Shown here in pieces: positions 1 to 5,648 of a stretch of 6,013 bases of DNA (within the stretch, counting starts at the first letter, position 1; each line of letters opens with the position of its first letter). This DNA is from Sulfuricella sp. (lineage in GTDB: Bacteria; Pseudomonadota; Gammaproteobacteria; Burkholderiales; Sulfuricellaceae). The DNA lies in assembly GCA_019911785.1 (NCBI GenBank), contig JAIOJM010000400.1, forward strand, positions 1 to 6,013, read 5' to 3'. The notes beneath the pieces were generated by a model. That model saw nothing but the letters and a program-made list of their open reading frames with translations, was not told where the DNA came from and did not search any database. A program made the translations under genes and the position numbers.

Positions 1-1
1 C

Positions 2-262
2 GACGAGTTCGTCGGCAAGGCGCAAAAGGAGCTGGATGAAATCAACCCGAAAATGGAAGAGCTCAAGAAAAAAGCGCAAGAGGCGACCGGGGAAGCCAAG
101 GTGAAACTGGATGAGCAGATCAAGCGCTTGCAGCAGGAACAGAAGGCCGCAGCAGAAAAGCTCGACAAATTGAAGTCCGCAACCGGCGAGGCCTGGAAGG
201 ATTTGAAGGCAGGCGTGCAAGCGGCCATCGATCATTTAAAGCAGTCCACAAACCAGGAGTGA
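2..262 (+). CDS. Coiled-coil protein, sll1863-like stress-response family (5' partial)
   Basis: The open frame enters from the left edge, so the N-terminus is missing; 86 residues are visible, ending at TGA 260-262. The sequence is almost all charged helix, rich in K, E, A and Q, with heptad-like spacing over visible residues 5-60. It closes with a short amphipathic segment, ATGEAWKDLKAGVQAAIDHL (residues 60-79). This combination of long coiled coil plus a GEAWxDLKxGxxxA tail is what I recall from small soluble coiled-coil proteins annotated as the sll1863 family stress response protein, whose biochemical role is unclear. No signal peptide or membrane segment is visible in this part. An internal ATG at 53 is only a codon of the longer frame, since the frame stays open and equally charged upstream of it. 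Family assignment is by pattern only; a generic coiled-coil or apolipoprotein-like protein is the alternative. Confidence 0.72.
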   Translation, partial: DEFVGKAQKELDEINPKMEELKKKAQEATGEAKVKLDEQIKRLQQEQKAAAEKLDKLKSATGEAWKDLKAGVQAAIDHLKQSTNQE

Positions 263-268
263 AGCAAG

Positions 269-290
269 GACAGGCTCCCAGGGGCCTGTC
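269..290 (+). terminator. Hairpin after the coiled-coil gene, possible terminator
   Basis: GACAGGC (269-275) pairs perfectly with GCCTGTC (284-290). A T-G pair and a C-G pair extend the stem inward to 9 bp around a CCAG loop. It starts 7 nt after the stop codon of the upstream gene, where a terminator is expected. No T-tract follows, so it is not a classical intrinsic terminator and could instead protect the mRNA 3' end. Confidence 0.4.
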
Positions 291-297
291 GTGACGA

Positions 298-306
298 TGC
301 TATACT
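298..306 (+). promoter_or_regulatory. Extended -10 promoter candidate for the 387-983 gene
   Basis: TGCTATACT fits the sigma-70 extended -10 pattern (TG-N-TATAAT-like, five of six hexamer positions). No convincing -35 hexamer lies 16-18 nt upstream, where the preceding hairpin stands; an extended -10 can work without one. Transcription would start near 313 and give a leader of about 70 nt before the ATG at 387. The call rests on one motif. Confidence 0.42.
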
Positions 307-386
307 GAATTTCGGCGTGAGCGCTCGGATGGTAGTTTTCTGCGCCTCAAGCGGCAGTTTTCTTCGATGTCGATAAGGAGGGAATC

Positions 387-983
387 ATGGCTGAGCAACA
401 GATTCAGGAAGTCCCGCAAGTGCGGAGCATGTCGGGTTTCATGCAAGGGTTTCGCGTAGTCATCGCATCGGCTCTTGTCATCCTGGCTGCGATTGGCGGC
501 GTATACCTCTGGAAAGAAGTCGATTTGAACCGGGCTGAGCGCCAGATCACCGTGCAGAAAGAGCAGTTTTCCGCGCAGAAAGCCGAACTCCTCAGAAAGT
601 CGGCAGCGCTTTATGCACAGGACAAGAAGGATGCCCTTTCACTGTTCAGCGTCCCGCTGGCGTGGGCGGTGCGCCGCGAGATGATGAGCGAGAATCTTGA
701 TCAGATTGACCAGTATTTCACCGAGTTGGTTAAGGTAAAGGGGTTTTCCAGGATCGTTCTGGCCAAGGCCGACGGCGTCGTGGCGCTCTCCAGCGACAGG
801 AAATTCCTCGGCACCAGGTTCGACTCGATCTATCCCGCCGAGCACCTCGCGGCTGAGCAAACGCAGATTCTGGAATCCCCTCCGGGCCAGTACCTGCTGG
901 TGGTACCGATCATGGGACTCAACAAGCGGCTTGGCACCTTGGCGATCAGCTATACGGCTGAAGCCTTCCCCCTGGCGGAATGA
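387..983 (+). CDS. Membrane-anchored Cache/PAS-like sensor-domain protein, no output domain
   Basis: The start at 387 is fixed by a strong Shine-Dalgarno, AAGGAGGGA at 375-383. The 198-residue product has a short cytoplasmic N-terminus, one hydrophobic helix at about residues 23-41, a charged coiled coil at about 45-82, and an alpha/beta domain at about 85-190. In that domain a helical stretch is followed by GFSRIVLAKADGVVAL (119-134) and GQYLLVVPIMGL (167-178), the beta-hairpin pattern of extracytoplasmic Cache/PAS-like sensor domains. The expected topology is N-in with the sensor outside. Nothing follows it: there is no HAMP, kinase, GGDEF or methyl-accepting domain, and the frame ends cleanly at TGA 981-983. 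It could pass a signal through a partner or act structurally. The gap to the next gene is 121 bp, so co-transcription is uncertain. Its base composition looks less GC-rich than nfeD. I do not recognise a named family; Cache-like is a fold guess. Confidence 0.8.
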   Translation: MAEQQIQEVPQVRSMSGFMQGFRVVIASALVILAAIGGVYLWKEVDLNRAERQITVQKEQFSAQKAELLRKSAALYAQDKKDALSLFSVPLAWAVRREMMSENLDQIDQYFTELVKVKGFSRIVLAKADGVVALSSDRKFLGTRFDSIYPAEHLAAEQTQILESPPGQYLLVVPIMGLNKRLGTLAISYTAEAFPLAE

Positions 984-1104
984 TGTGTAACGGAATTGGG
1001 GGCAAGGCGATGCGCGATTCCGGCTTCAGATTGCTCAAAATAGGGCAACGGATCTGGCCGAGATGCTGACGGTCTGCTCTTAATAACGGCGAGGGCCCCA
1101 GGGC

Positions 1105-2514
1105 ATGAGAATGCGAACACGGGCAGCTGCATTTCGACTGGCGATGGCTCTGTTGCTGCTTGCACCCGGCTGGCTGATGGCGGCTGCTCCGCCGGTGATG
1201 GTGCTGAAGATCGAAGGGGCGATCGGCCCCGCGACGGCGGACTACGTGGTGCGCGGCCTGGCGCATGCCGCCGGGCAGAAGGCGCAACTGGCGGTGCTGC
1301 GGATGGATACGCCGGGCGGACTCGATACCTCGATGCGGCAAATCATCAAGGCGATCCTCGCCTCAGAGGTGCCGGTGGCGGCCTATGTCGCACCCAGCGG
1401 CGCGCGTGCCGCCAGCGCCGGCACCTACATCCTCTACGCCAGCCACATCGCCGCGATGGCGCCGGGCACCAACCTGGGGGCCGCCACCCCGGTGCAGATC
1501 GGCCCCACCGATTTTCCCGCACCAGGGAAGCCCGCGCCAGCTCCGGCCGGGAACGCAGCGAAACCCGATAACGCCCAGGCTCCGGCCGGCACCTCCGGGC
1601 AGGCCATGGGCCGCAAGCAGGTCAGCGATGCCGCCGCCTATATCCGCAGCCTGGCGCAGCTGCGCGGCCGCAACGCGGAATGGGCGGAGCAGGCGGTGCG
1701 CGAGGCGGTCAGCCTGCCGGCCGAGGATGCGCTGAAGCTCAAGGTAGTTGATTACGTCGCCGCCGATCTGCCGCAGCTGTTGCAGCAGCTCGACGGCAGG
1801 AAGGTCGGCGTGCTCGACCGGGAAGTCCTGCTGTCAACCGCGGGCGCGCCGCTGCTCAGCTACGAGCCGGACTGGCGCGCCAGGCTGCTGGCGGTGATCA
1901 CCGACCCCGGCATCGCGCTGATCCTGATGATGATCGGCGTCTACGGGCTGTTCTTCGAGTTCACCTCGCCCGGTTTCGGCGTGGCCGGCGTGCTCGGCGG
2001 GATCTGCCTGCTGCTGGCGCTGTATGCCCTGCAACTGTTGCCGGTGAACTACGCCGGGCTGGCGCTGATCCTGCTGGGCATTTCCTTCATGGTCGCAGAG
2101 GCGTTTTTCCCCGGCTTCGGCGTGCTCGGCATCGGCGGCATTGCCGCTTTCGTGGTCGGCGGGGTGATCCTGATCGACACCGAGCTGCCGGGCTTCGGCA
2201 TTCCGCTCGAACTGATCGTCGCCATCGCCGTGGTGAGCGCGCTCCTGCTCGGGCTGGTCGGCGGCATGGCCCTGAAGGCACGGCGGCGCCGGGTGGTAAG
2301 CGGCGACGAGGAGCTGGTCGGCAGCGTCGGCGAAATGCTGGAGGATGCCGAAACTGAGGGATGGGCGCGGGTGCATGGCGAGAACTGGCGCGTGCAAACA
2401 CCATCCCCCTTGCAGCGCGGGCAGAAAGTCCGTGTTCTGGCCCGAGATGGCCTGGTGCTCCGGGTCGAACCGGTTGAAGCGAAAAAACGGCACAACCACG
2501 AATTACACGAATAA
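1105..2514 (+). CDS. nfeD: NfeD-family membrane serine protease (NfeD1b type, ClpP-class)
   Basis: The 469-residue product has all parts of a long NfeD protein. There is a signal peptide or N-terminal anchor (residues 5-28, ending LMAAA) and a ClpP-class/S49-like protease domain (about 31-235). About five hydrophobic segments follow (near 266-283, 290-308, 315-331, 336-357, 367-389), then a C-terminal OB-fold NfeD domain (about 400-456). By comparison with the Pyrococcus horikoshii 1510-N protease, the nucleophile is S104 in RAASAGTYI and the general base is K171 in KQVSDAAAYIRSLAQ. MAPGTNLGAATPV (118-130) is also characteristic. Between S104 and K171 lies a Pro/Ala-rich stretch (about 135-165) that lengthens this interval relative to the archaeal protein. 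Its family cleaves the C-terminal hydrophobic part of partner stomatins, and a slipin gene lies downstream. The start uses GAGGG at 1091-1095; ATG 1111 is an alternative. The final residues NHELHE and the stop are encoded by an intergenic repeat arm. Confidence 0.95.
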   Translation: MRMRTRAAAFRLAMALLLLAPGWLMAAAPPVMVLKIEGAIGPATADYVVRGLAHAAGQKAQLAVLRMDTPGGLDTSMRQIIKAILASEVPVAAYVAPSGARAASAGTYILYASHIAAMAPGTNLGAATPVQIGPTDFPAPGKPAPAPAGNAAKPDNAQAPAGTSGQAMGRKQVSDAAAYIRSLAQLRGRNAEWAEQAVREAVSLPAEDALKLKVVDYVAADLPQLLQQLDGRKVGVLDREVLLSTAGAPLLSYEPDWRARLLAVITDPGIALILMMIGVYGLFFEFTSPGFGVAGVLGGICLLLALYALQLLPVNYAGLALILLGISFMVAEAFFPGFGVLGIGGIAAFVVGGVILIDTELPGFGIPLELIVAIAVVSALLLGLVGGMALKARRRRVVSGDEELVGSVGEMLEDAETEGWARVHGENWRVQTPSPLQRGQKVRVLARDGLVLRVEPVEAKKRHNHELHE

Positions 2515-2624
2515 CCAAACAGGTGAATCGGGCTAGTGCGTAGGAGCGACCTCCAGGTCGCGAATTCGGTGGTTCGCGAGCCTTCCGGTCGCTCCTACGG
2601 GTTCATTTGTGTAAATTCGTGGTT
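2494..2624. repeat. Inverted repeat with CACGAAT-unit arms around a REPIN
   Basis: The left arm, 2494-2516, begins AACCACGAATTACACGAAT. The right arm, 2600-2624, is its reverse complement apart from one mismatch and two single-base gaps. Each arm holds two copies of a CACGAAT-like unit 9-10 nt apart. The left arm overlaps the 3' end of nfeD and provides its stop codon (2512-2514). The right arm is followed after 6 nt by seven T (2631-2637), and 14 nt later by the slipin Shine-Dalgarno. The loop holds a separate REPIN. I recall similar CACGAAT strings between genes in unrelated genomes, which suggests a dispersed element; copy number here cannot be seen. Confidence 0.75.
2539..2599. repeat. 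REPIN: two inverted REP palindromes (GTAGGAGCGACC type)
   Basis: CGTAGGAGCGACC (2539-2551) and its exact complement GGTCGCTCCTACG (2587-2599) form a perfect 13-bp outer pair. Inside, TCGCGAA (2558-2564) and TTCGCGA (2573-2579) form a second pair. Each half also folds alone: GCGACCT/AGGTCGC (2546-2561) on the left, and GCGAGCC/GGTCGC with one bulged base on the right. A GTAGGAGCGA head followed by a self-complementary hairpin is the hallmark of proteobacterial REP sequences, and two in opposite orientation make a REPIN. Such elements are moved in trans by REP-associated tyrosine transposases (RAYT, IS200/IS605-like); none is encoded in this window. Its position between nfeD and slipin could form a strong hairpin in the shared mRNA. 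Confidence 0.85.
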
Positions 2625-2651
2625 AAAAGATTTTTTTAAATCAAACCACTC

Positions 2652-2659
2652 AAGGAGAG
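2652..2659 (+). promoter_or_regulatory. Shine-Dalgarno that sets the slipin start at 2665
   Basis: AAGGAGAG lies 5 nt before ATG 2665. It decides the start, because the frame stays open upstream to a GTG at 2536 and a longest-frame call would add 43 residues translated from the REPIN and repeat arm. Confidence 0.85.
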
Positions 2660-2664
2660 TAACC

Positions 2665-3459
2665 ATGTTCGAGTTCGGGTTCAGCGGCTTCGCATTGGTG
2701 ATTGTCGTACTGGTTGCCGCATCGTTTCGCATCCTGCGCGAATACGAGCGCGGCGTGGTGTTCCTGCTCGGCCGCTTCTGGAAGGTCAAGGGGCCGGGAC
2801 TGGTGGTGGTGATTCCCGGCATCCAGCAGATGGTGCGCGTCGATCTGCGCACGGTGGTGCTCGATGTGCCGACCCAGGACGTGATTTCGCGCGACAACGT
2901 GTCGGTCAAGGTCAATGCGGTGGTGTATTTGCGCGTGGTCGATCCGCAGAAGGCGATCATCGAGGTCGAAGACTTTCTCAATGCCACCAGCCAGTTCGCG
3001 CAGACCACGCTGCGGGCGGTGCTCGGCAAGCACGAGCTGGATGAAATGCTGGCCGAGCGCGAGCGGCTCAACCTGGACATCCAGCAGGTGCTGGACACGC
3101 AAACCGACACCTGGGGAATCAAGGTGGCCAATGTGGAAATCAAGCACGTCGACATCGACGAGTCGATGGTGCGCGCCATTGCCAAGCAGGCCGAAGCGGA
3201 GCGGGAGCGGCGCGCCAAGGTGATCCACGCCGAAGGCGAACTGCAAGCCTCGGAGAAGCTGCTGCAAGCCGCGCAAATCCTTGCGCGCCAGCCGGAGGCG
3301 ATGCAGTTGCGCTACCTGCAGACCCTCGCCGGCATCGCCGGGGACAAGACCAACACCATCGTTTTTCCGGTGCCGGGGGATTTCATGGAATTGCTGACCC
3401 GCCAGAAACCATCTGGCGGCGGGGTAAGCCCTAAACCGGACGAGCCGGAACCAAAATAG
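2665..3459 (+). CDS. Slipin (prokaryotic stomatin, SPFH/band-7 membrane protein)
   Basis: The 264-residue product starts with a hydrophobic membrane hairpin or helix (residues 7-21). An SPFH/band-7 domain follows (about 22-180), with stomatin hallmarks [14 protein letters not shown] (25-38), [11 protein letters not shown] (43-53) and [20 protein letters not shown] (67-86). Next is an Ala/Glu/Arg-rich helical oligomerisation segment (about 172-208). A short hydrophobic C-terminal motif, [15 protein letters not shown] (230-244), is followed by a Pro/Gly tail. In Pyrococcus the equivalent hydrophobic C-terminal region is the substrate of the NfeD-type protease, so this gene is the likely partner of nfeD upstream. 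Slipins assemble into membrane microdomain scaffolds. Length and domain order are normal for the family. The 150-bp gap to nfeD is long for a pair that is often tightly coupled, and repeats fill it. No stand-alone promoter was recognised, so read-through from nfeD is likely. Confidence 0.94.
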   Translation: MFEFGFSGFALVIVVLVAASFRILREYERGVVFLLGRFWKVKGPGLVVVIPGIQQMVRVDLRTVVLDVPTQDVISRDNVSVKVNAVVYLRVVDPQKAIIEVEDFLNATSQFAQTTLRAVLGKHELDEMLAERERLNLDIQQVLDTQTDTWGIKVANVEIKHVDIDESMVRAIAKQAEAERERRAKVIHAEGELQASEKLLQAAQILARQPEAMQLRYLQTLAGIAGDKTNTIVFPVPGDFMELLTRQKPSGGGVSPKPDEPEPK

Positions 3460-3463
3460 GGGG

Positions 3464-3499
3464 TGTAGGTTGGTGGTGAGCGTAGCGAACCCCAACACA
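3464..3499. repeat. GTTGG-type imperfect palindrome after slipin
   Basis: TGTAGGTTGGTGGTGAGCG, then TAGCGAACCCCAACACA, forms an imperfect hairpin. TTGG (3470-3473) pairs with CCAA (3492-3495), GGT (3475-3477) pairs with ACC (3489-3491), and the loop is GAGCGTAGCGA-like. It starts 4 nt after the slipin stop. The pattern of GTAGGTTGGG, a GAGCG...GCGAA loop and CCCAACA resembles a dispersed palindromic repeat I recall between genes in other bacteria. No T-tract follows, so any terminator role would be factor-dependent or absent. Confidence 0.55.
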
Positions 3500-3532
3500 A
3501 TGCTGATATAGAGACTAAAACCCACAGTTCAA

Positions 3533-3660
3533 TCCGCAGATTACACAGATTCACGCAGATTTTCATATGCTTGCGAGTGAGCAGCGCATCACCCAAAAGG
3601 TGCGTCACCTATCCAATCTTACTCGCTGTTTAATCTGCGAAAATCTGCGTAATCTGCGGA
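3533..3660. repeat. Large inverted repeat with CGCAGATT-unit arms and nested core
   Basis: The arms are 29 nt each (3533-3561 and 3632-3660) and match at 26 of 29 positions without gaps. Each holds three CGCAGATT units (one variant, CACAGATT, on the left). Counted from the outside, they are spaced 9 then 10 nt in both arms. The 70-nt interior contains a second inverted repeat, GCGAGTGAG (3573-3581) with CTTACTCGC (3618-3626), and a small AGGTG/CACCT hairpin (3598-3610). Eight T (3667-3674) begin 6 nt after the right arm. On the + strand this could act as a terminator after slipin; the long loop makes that uncertain. It may be a dispersed or MITE-like element; no transposase or target duplication was recognised. 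Confidence 0.8.
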
Positions 3661-3703
3661 CAATTGTTTTTTTTCAGGATGATTTGCCACGGAGGAGAAC
3701 CTC

Positions 3704-4582
3704 ATGCAACCCCTCACCACTATCGTCGCCGCCACCGACTTTTCCGCCGCTGCCGGGCAGGCGGTGCGGCGCGCCGCCCTGATCGCGCAACGGCTCGGCG
3801 CGGAAATGCACCTGCTACACGTGGTGCATCCTCTGGATCTGTATCCGGGGCCGGACCCCGGAGCCGATTTCCGGATGAACCATGAGCAGGCATTGCAGGT
3901 GGCGGGCAAAACCCGGCTCGACACCCTGGCCGCCAGACTGCGCAAGGATTTCGCCATCCCGGTGGTGGCCGCCACGCGCATCGGCCGCGCCCACACGGAG
4001 ATCGCCGACTATGCTGCGGCCAAAGCCGCCGGCTTGGTGGTGGCCGGCGCGCGCGGCGAGAACACCCTGCTCGACCTGCTGATGGGCTCCACCGCCTCCC
4101 GCCTGTTACGGCTGGCGACCTGCCCGGTGCTGATCGTCAAGAACGCAAAGGTGGAACCCTATCGAAGCGCCATCGCCGCAGTGGATTTTTCGCCGGGATC
4201 GATCCATGCTCTGGAGCTCGCGCGCGCCGTCGCATCGGGTGCGCGGATCGAGGTGCTGCATGTTTACGATACCGAGCATGATGACCGGATGCGCCAGGCG
4301 GGAATGGACGAGGCGTTCATCCTGGATCGTCAGGCACGCGTCCTGAAGGATGCGGAAAATCGGCTGGATATCGAGTTGGCAGGACTGAACGACGGGAATA
4401 TCACGCGACACGTCATGGCAGCCTATCCCGCCGCCGCCATCTGCGACCGCGCCAGAACCCTGCGCGCTGACCTGATCGTCCTTGGCCGCCACGGCAAGAG
4501 CGGCATGCAGGAATTGCTGCTGGGCAGCGTCAGCAAGGACATAGCCAATGCGGCGGACTGCGACGTGCTGTTGTGCTACTGA
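3704..4582 (+). CDS. Tandem-domain universal stress protein (UspA family), first copy
   Basis: ATG 3704 is preceded by GGAGGAG at 3691-3697. The 292-residue product is two Usp domains in tandem (about 4-146 and 154-292). Each has the Rossmann-like start with a conserved Asp (IVAATDFS, D12; AIAAVDFS, D161) and the ATP-binding pattern G-x2-G-x9-G-S. That pattern is at G115-G118-G128-S129 in domain 1 and G261-G264-G274-S275 in domain 2, so both domains look able to bind nucleotide. Domain 1 ends CPVLIVK, typical of the family. The protein should be cytosolic. Tandem Usps are linked to stress survival, growth arrest, redox change or low oxygen; the exact role here cannot be read. It follows a repeat-filled 244-bp spacer containing a possible terminator, so it probably has its own promoter, which I did not find. 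Confidence 0.95.
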   Translation: MQPLTTIVAATDFSAAAGQAVRRAALIAQRLGAEMHLLHVVHPLDLYPGPDPGADFRMNHEQALQVAGKTRLDTLAARLRKDFAIPVVAATRIGRAHTEIADYAAAKAAGLVVAGARGENTLLDLLMGSTASRLLRLATCPVLIVKNAKVEPYRSAIAAVDFSPGSIHALELARAVASGARIEVLHVYDTEHDDRMRQAGMDEAFILDRQARVLKDAENRLDIELAGLNDGNITRHVMAAYPAAAICDRARTLRADLIVLGRHGKSGMQELLLGSVSKDIANAADCDVLLCY

Positions 4583-4691
4583 CGGACAGGGTGCGAAGCA
4601 GAATGGAAAAAAACATGATCTGGCACGAGGTCATCCAGGTGCGGCAGGACGTTTCGGCGTGATGGAGAGAATTACCCAAGGAGTCTGAATA

Positions 4692-5597
4692 ATGTTCACC
4701 GTGAAGCGGATAGTGACGGGCACCGACCTGTCCTGGTACGCGAGCCGGGCCGAAGCCCGGGCCGCCATGCTGGTGCGCGAACTGGGTGGCGAGGAGCTGT
4801 ACCTGCTGCACGTCATCGGCAGCGTGGCGCTGGAATCGCTGCGCCATCTGCTCAGCCGGTACCCTCAGGAAACCGAGTGGCGGCTGGTCGATTCGGCCAG
4901 GGGGCAGCTGGCCCGGCACGCGCGCGAGTTTGCCGAGCAGCACCGCATTCCGGTCACGCCTGTCATCGAGATCGGGAGCGCTCACGCCGAAATCGTGGCC
5001 CACGCCGACGCCCTCAACGCCGGTCTGGTAGTGCTGGGCGCCCATGGCGGCAGCTTCGTGCGCGAGCTGTTTCTCGGCAGCACCGCCGATAAGGTGCTGC
5101 GCAAGCTGAGCCGCCCGGTGCTGATCGTCAAGCGCGAGCCGCGAGGCCCCTACGAGAAGGTGCTGGTGCCGGTGGACTTTTCCGAATCCTCCCGGCGAGC
5201 GGCGGAGATCGCCCTGCACATCGCCCCGCAGGCCGACATCACCCTGCTGCACGCGTTCGAGGTGCCGTTCGAGGGCAAGCTGCGCTTTGCCGGGGTGAGC
5301 GACGAAACCATCCAATCCTGCCGCGCCGAGGCGCGCGAACAGGCGAACCGGGCCATGCAGCTATTCGTTTCCGCATTGGGGGCCAACGGCCGAGTGTCTC
5401 ACATGGTCGAATTCGGTTATGCGCCCAGCGTGATCCGGGAGCAGGCGGATGCCATTCAGCCCAACCTGATCGTCATGGGCAAACACGGCCAGTCCGAGTG
5501 GGAAGACATGCTGCTCGGCAGCGTCACCAAGCACGTGCTGCGCGAAGCCGGCTGCGACGTGCTGGTGGTCAGCCCTGACCGCTTGAAAGTGGCCTGA
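4692..5597 (+). CDS. Tandem-domain universal stress protein (UspA family), second copy
   Basis: ATG 4692 follows AAGGAG at 4678-4683. The 301-residue product has two Usp domains (about 4-147 and 154-296). The start motifs are IVTGTDLS (D12) and VLVPVDFS (D162). Both ATP-type glycine motifs are intact: G116-G119-G129-S130 and G263-G266-G276-S277. It is a paralogue of the Usp just upstream. The order of motifs and whole phrases match, such as IGxAHxEI, AGLVV, GST and RPVLIVK in domain 1, and LIV-G-HG-S-LLGSV-K-CDVL in domain 2, which points to an old tandem duplication. The sequences have diverged well beyond a recent copy. The 109-bp gap between the two genes shows no clear terminator, so co-transcription is plausible. 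Tandem copies may form homo- or heterodimers; that is inference. Confidence 0.95.
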   Translation: MFTVKRIVTGTDLSWYASRAEARAAMLVRELGGEELYLLHVIGSVALESLRHLLSRYPQETEWRLVDSARGQLARHAREFAEQHRIPVTPVIEIGSAHAEIVAHADALNAGLVVLGAHGGSFVRELFLGSTADKVLRKLSRPVLIVKREPRGPYEKVLVPVDFSESSRRAAEIALHIAPQADITLLHAFEVPFEGKLRFAGVSDETIQSCRAEAREQANRAMQLFVSALGANGRVSHMVEFGYAPSVIREQADAIQPNLIVMGKHGQSEWEDMLLGSVTKHVLREAGCDVLVVSPDRLKVA

Positions 5598-5648
5598 CGT
5601 GCAGCCTGAAGACACCCTGCAGTTCGACGCCGCCGGCGGGGCGGCGGG

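Noticed and set aside
1058..1086. Promoter for nfeD using TAATAA at 1081-1086
   Set aside because: No -35 or extended -10 sequence is at a suitable distance; one AT-rich hexamer is not enough.
1834..2518. Long minus-strand open frames opposite nfeD (up to 221 codons)
   Set aside because: They are antisense shadows of a GC-rich gene: low-complexity H/Q/R/P/A composition, no ribosome binding site, and a clear protein on the other strand.
2536..2664. N-terminal extension of slipin from a GTG at 2536
   Set aside because: It would translate the REPIN and repeat arm into 43 residues unlike any slipin N-terminus. AAGGAGAG before ATG 2665 and the standard [16 protein letters not shown] start fit the family.
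2650..3525. 291-codon minus-strand frame opposite slipin
   Set aside because: It mirrors the slipin codons (H, D, L and R rich) and has no recognisable domain.
2494..3660. CRISPR array
   Set aside because: The repeated units are short, inverted and 9-10 nt apart, with no regular direct repeats and spacers and no cas genes.
3567..3782. 71-codon frame running from the repeat core into the first Usp
   Set aside because: It consists of repeat sequence and an out-of-frame part of the Usp gene; no ribosome binding site.
4603..4662. 19-codon frame (MEKNMIWHEVIQ...) between the two Usp genes
   Set aside because: It has no convincing Shine-Dalgarno, and a frame this short is expected by chance in a 109-bp gap.
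4745..4760. CCGGGC-CGAA-GCCCGG hairpin early in the second Usp gene
   Set aside because: It is a perfect 6-bp stem, but such stems are common in GC-rich coding DNA and nothing else suggests a regulatory role.
4530..5315. 261-codon minus-strand frame opposite the second Usp
   Set aside because: It is antisense to a complete Usp gene with intact motifs; composition is that of a shadow frame.
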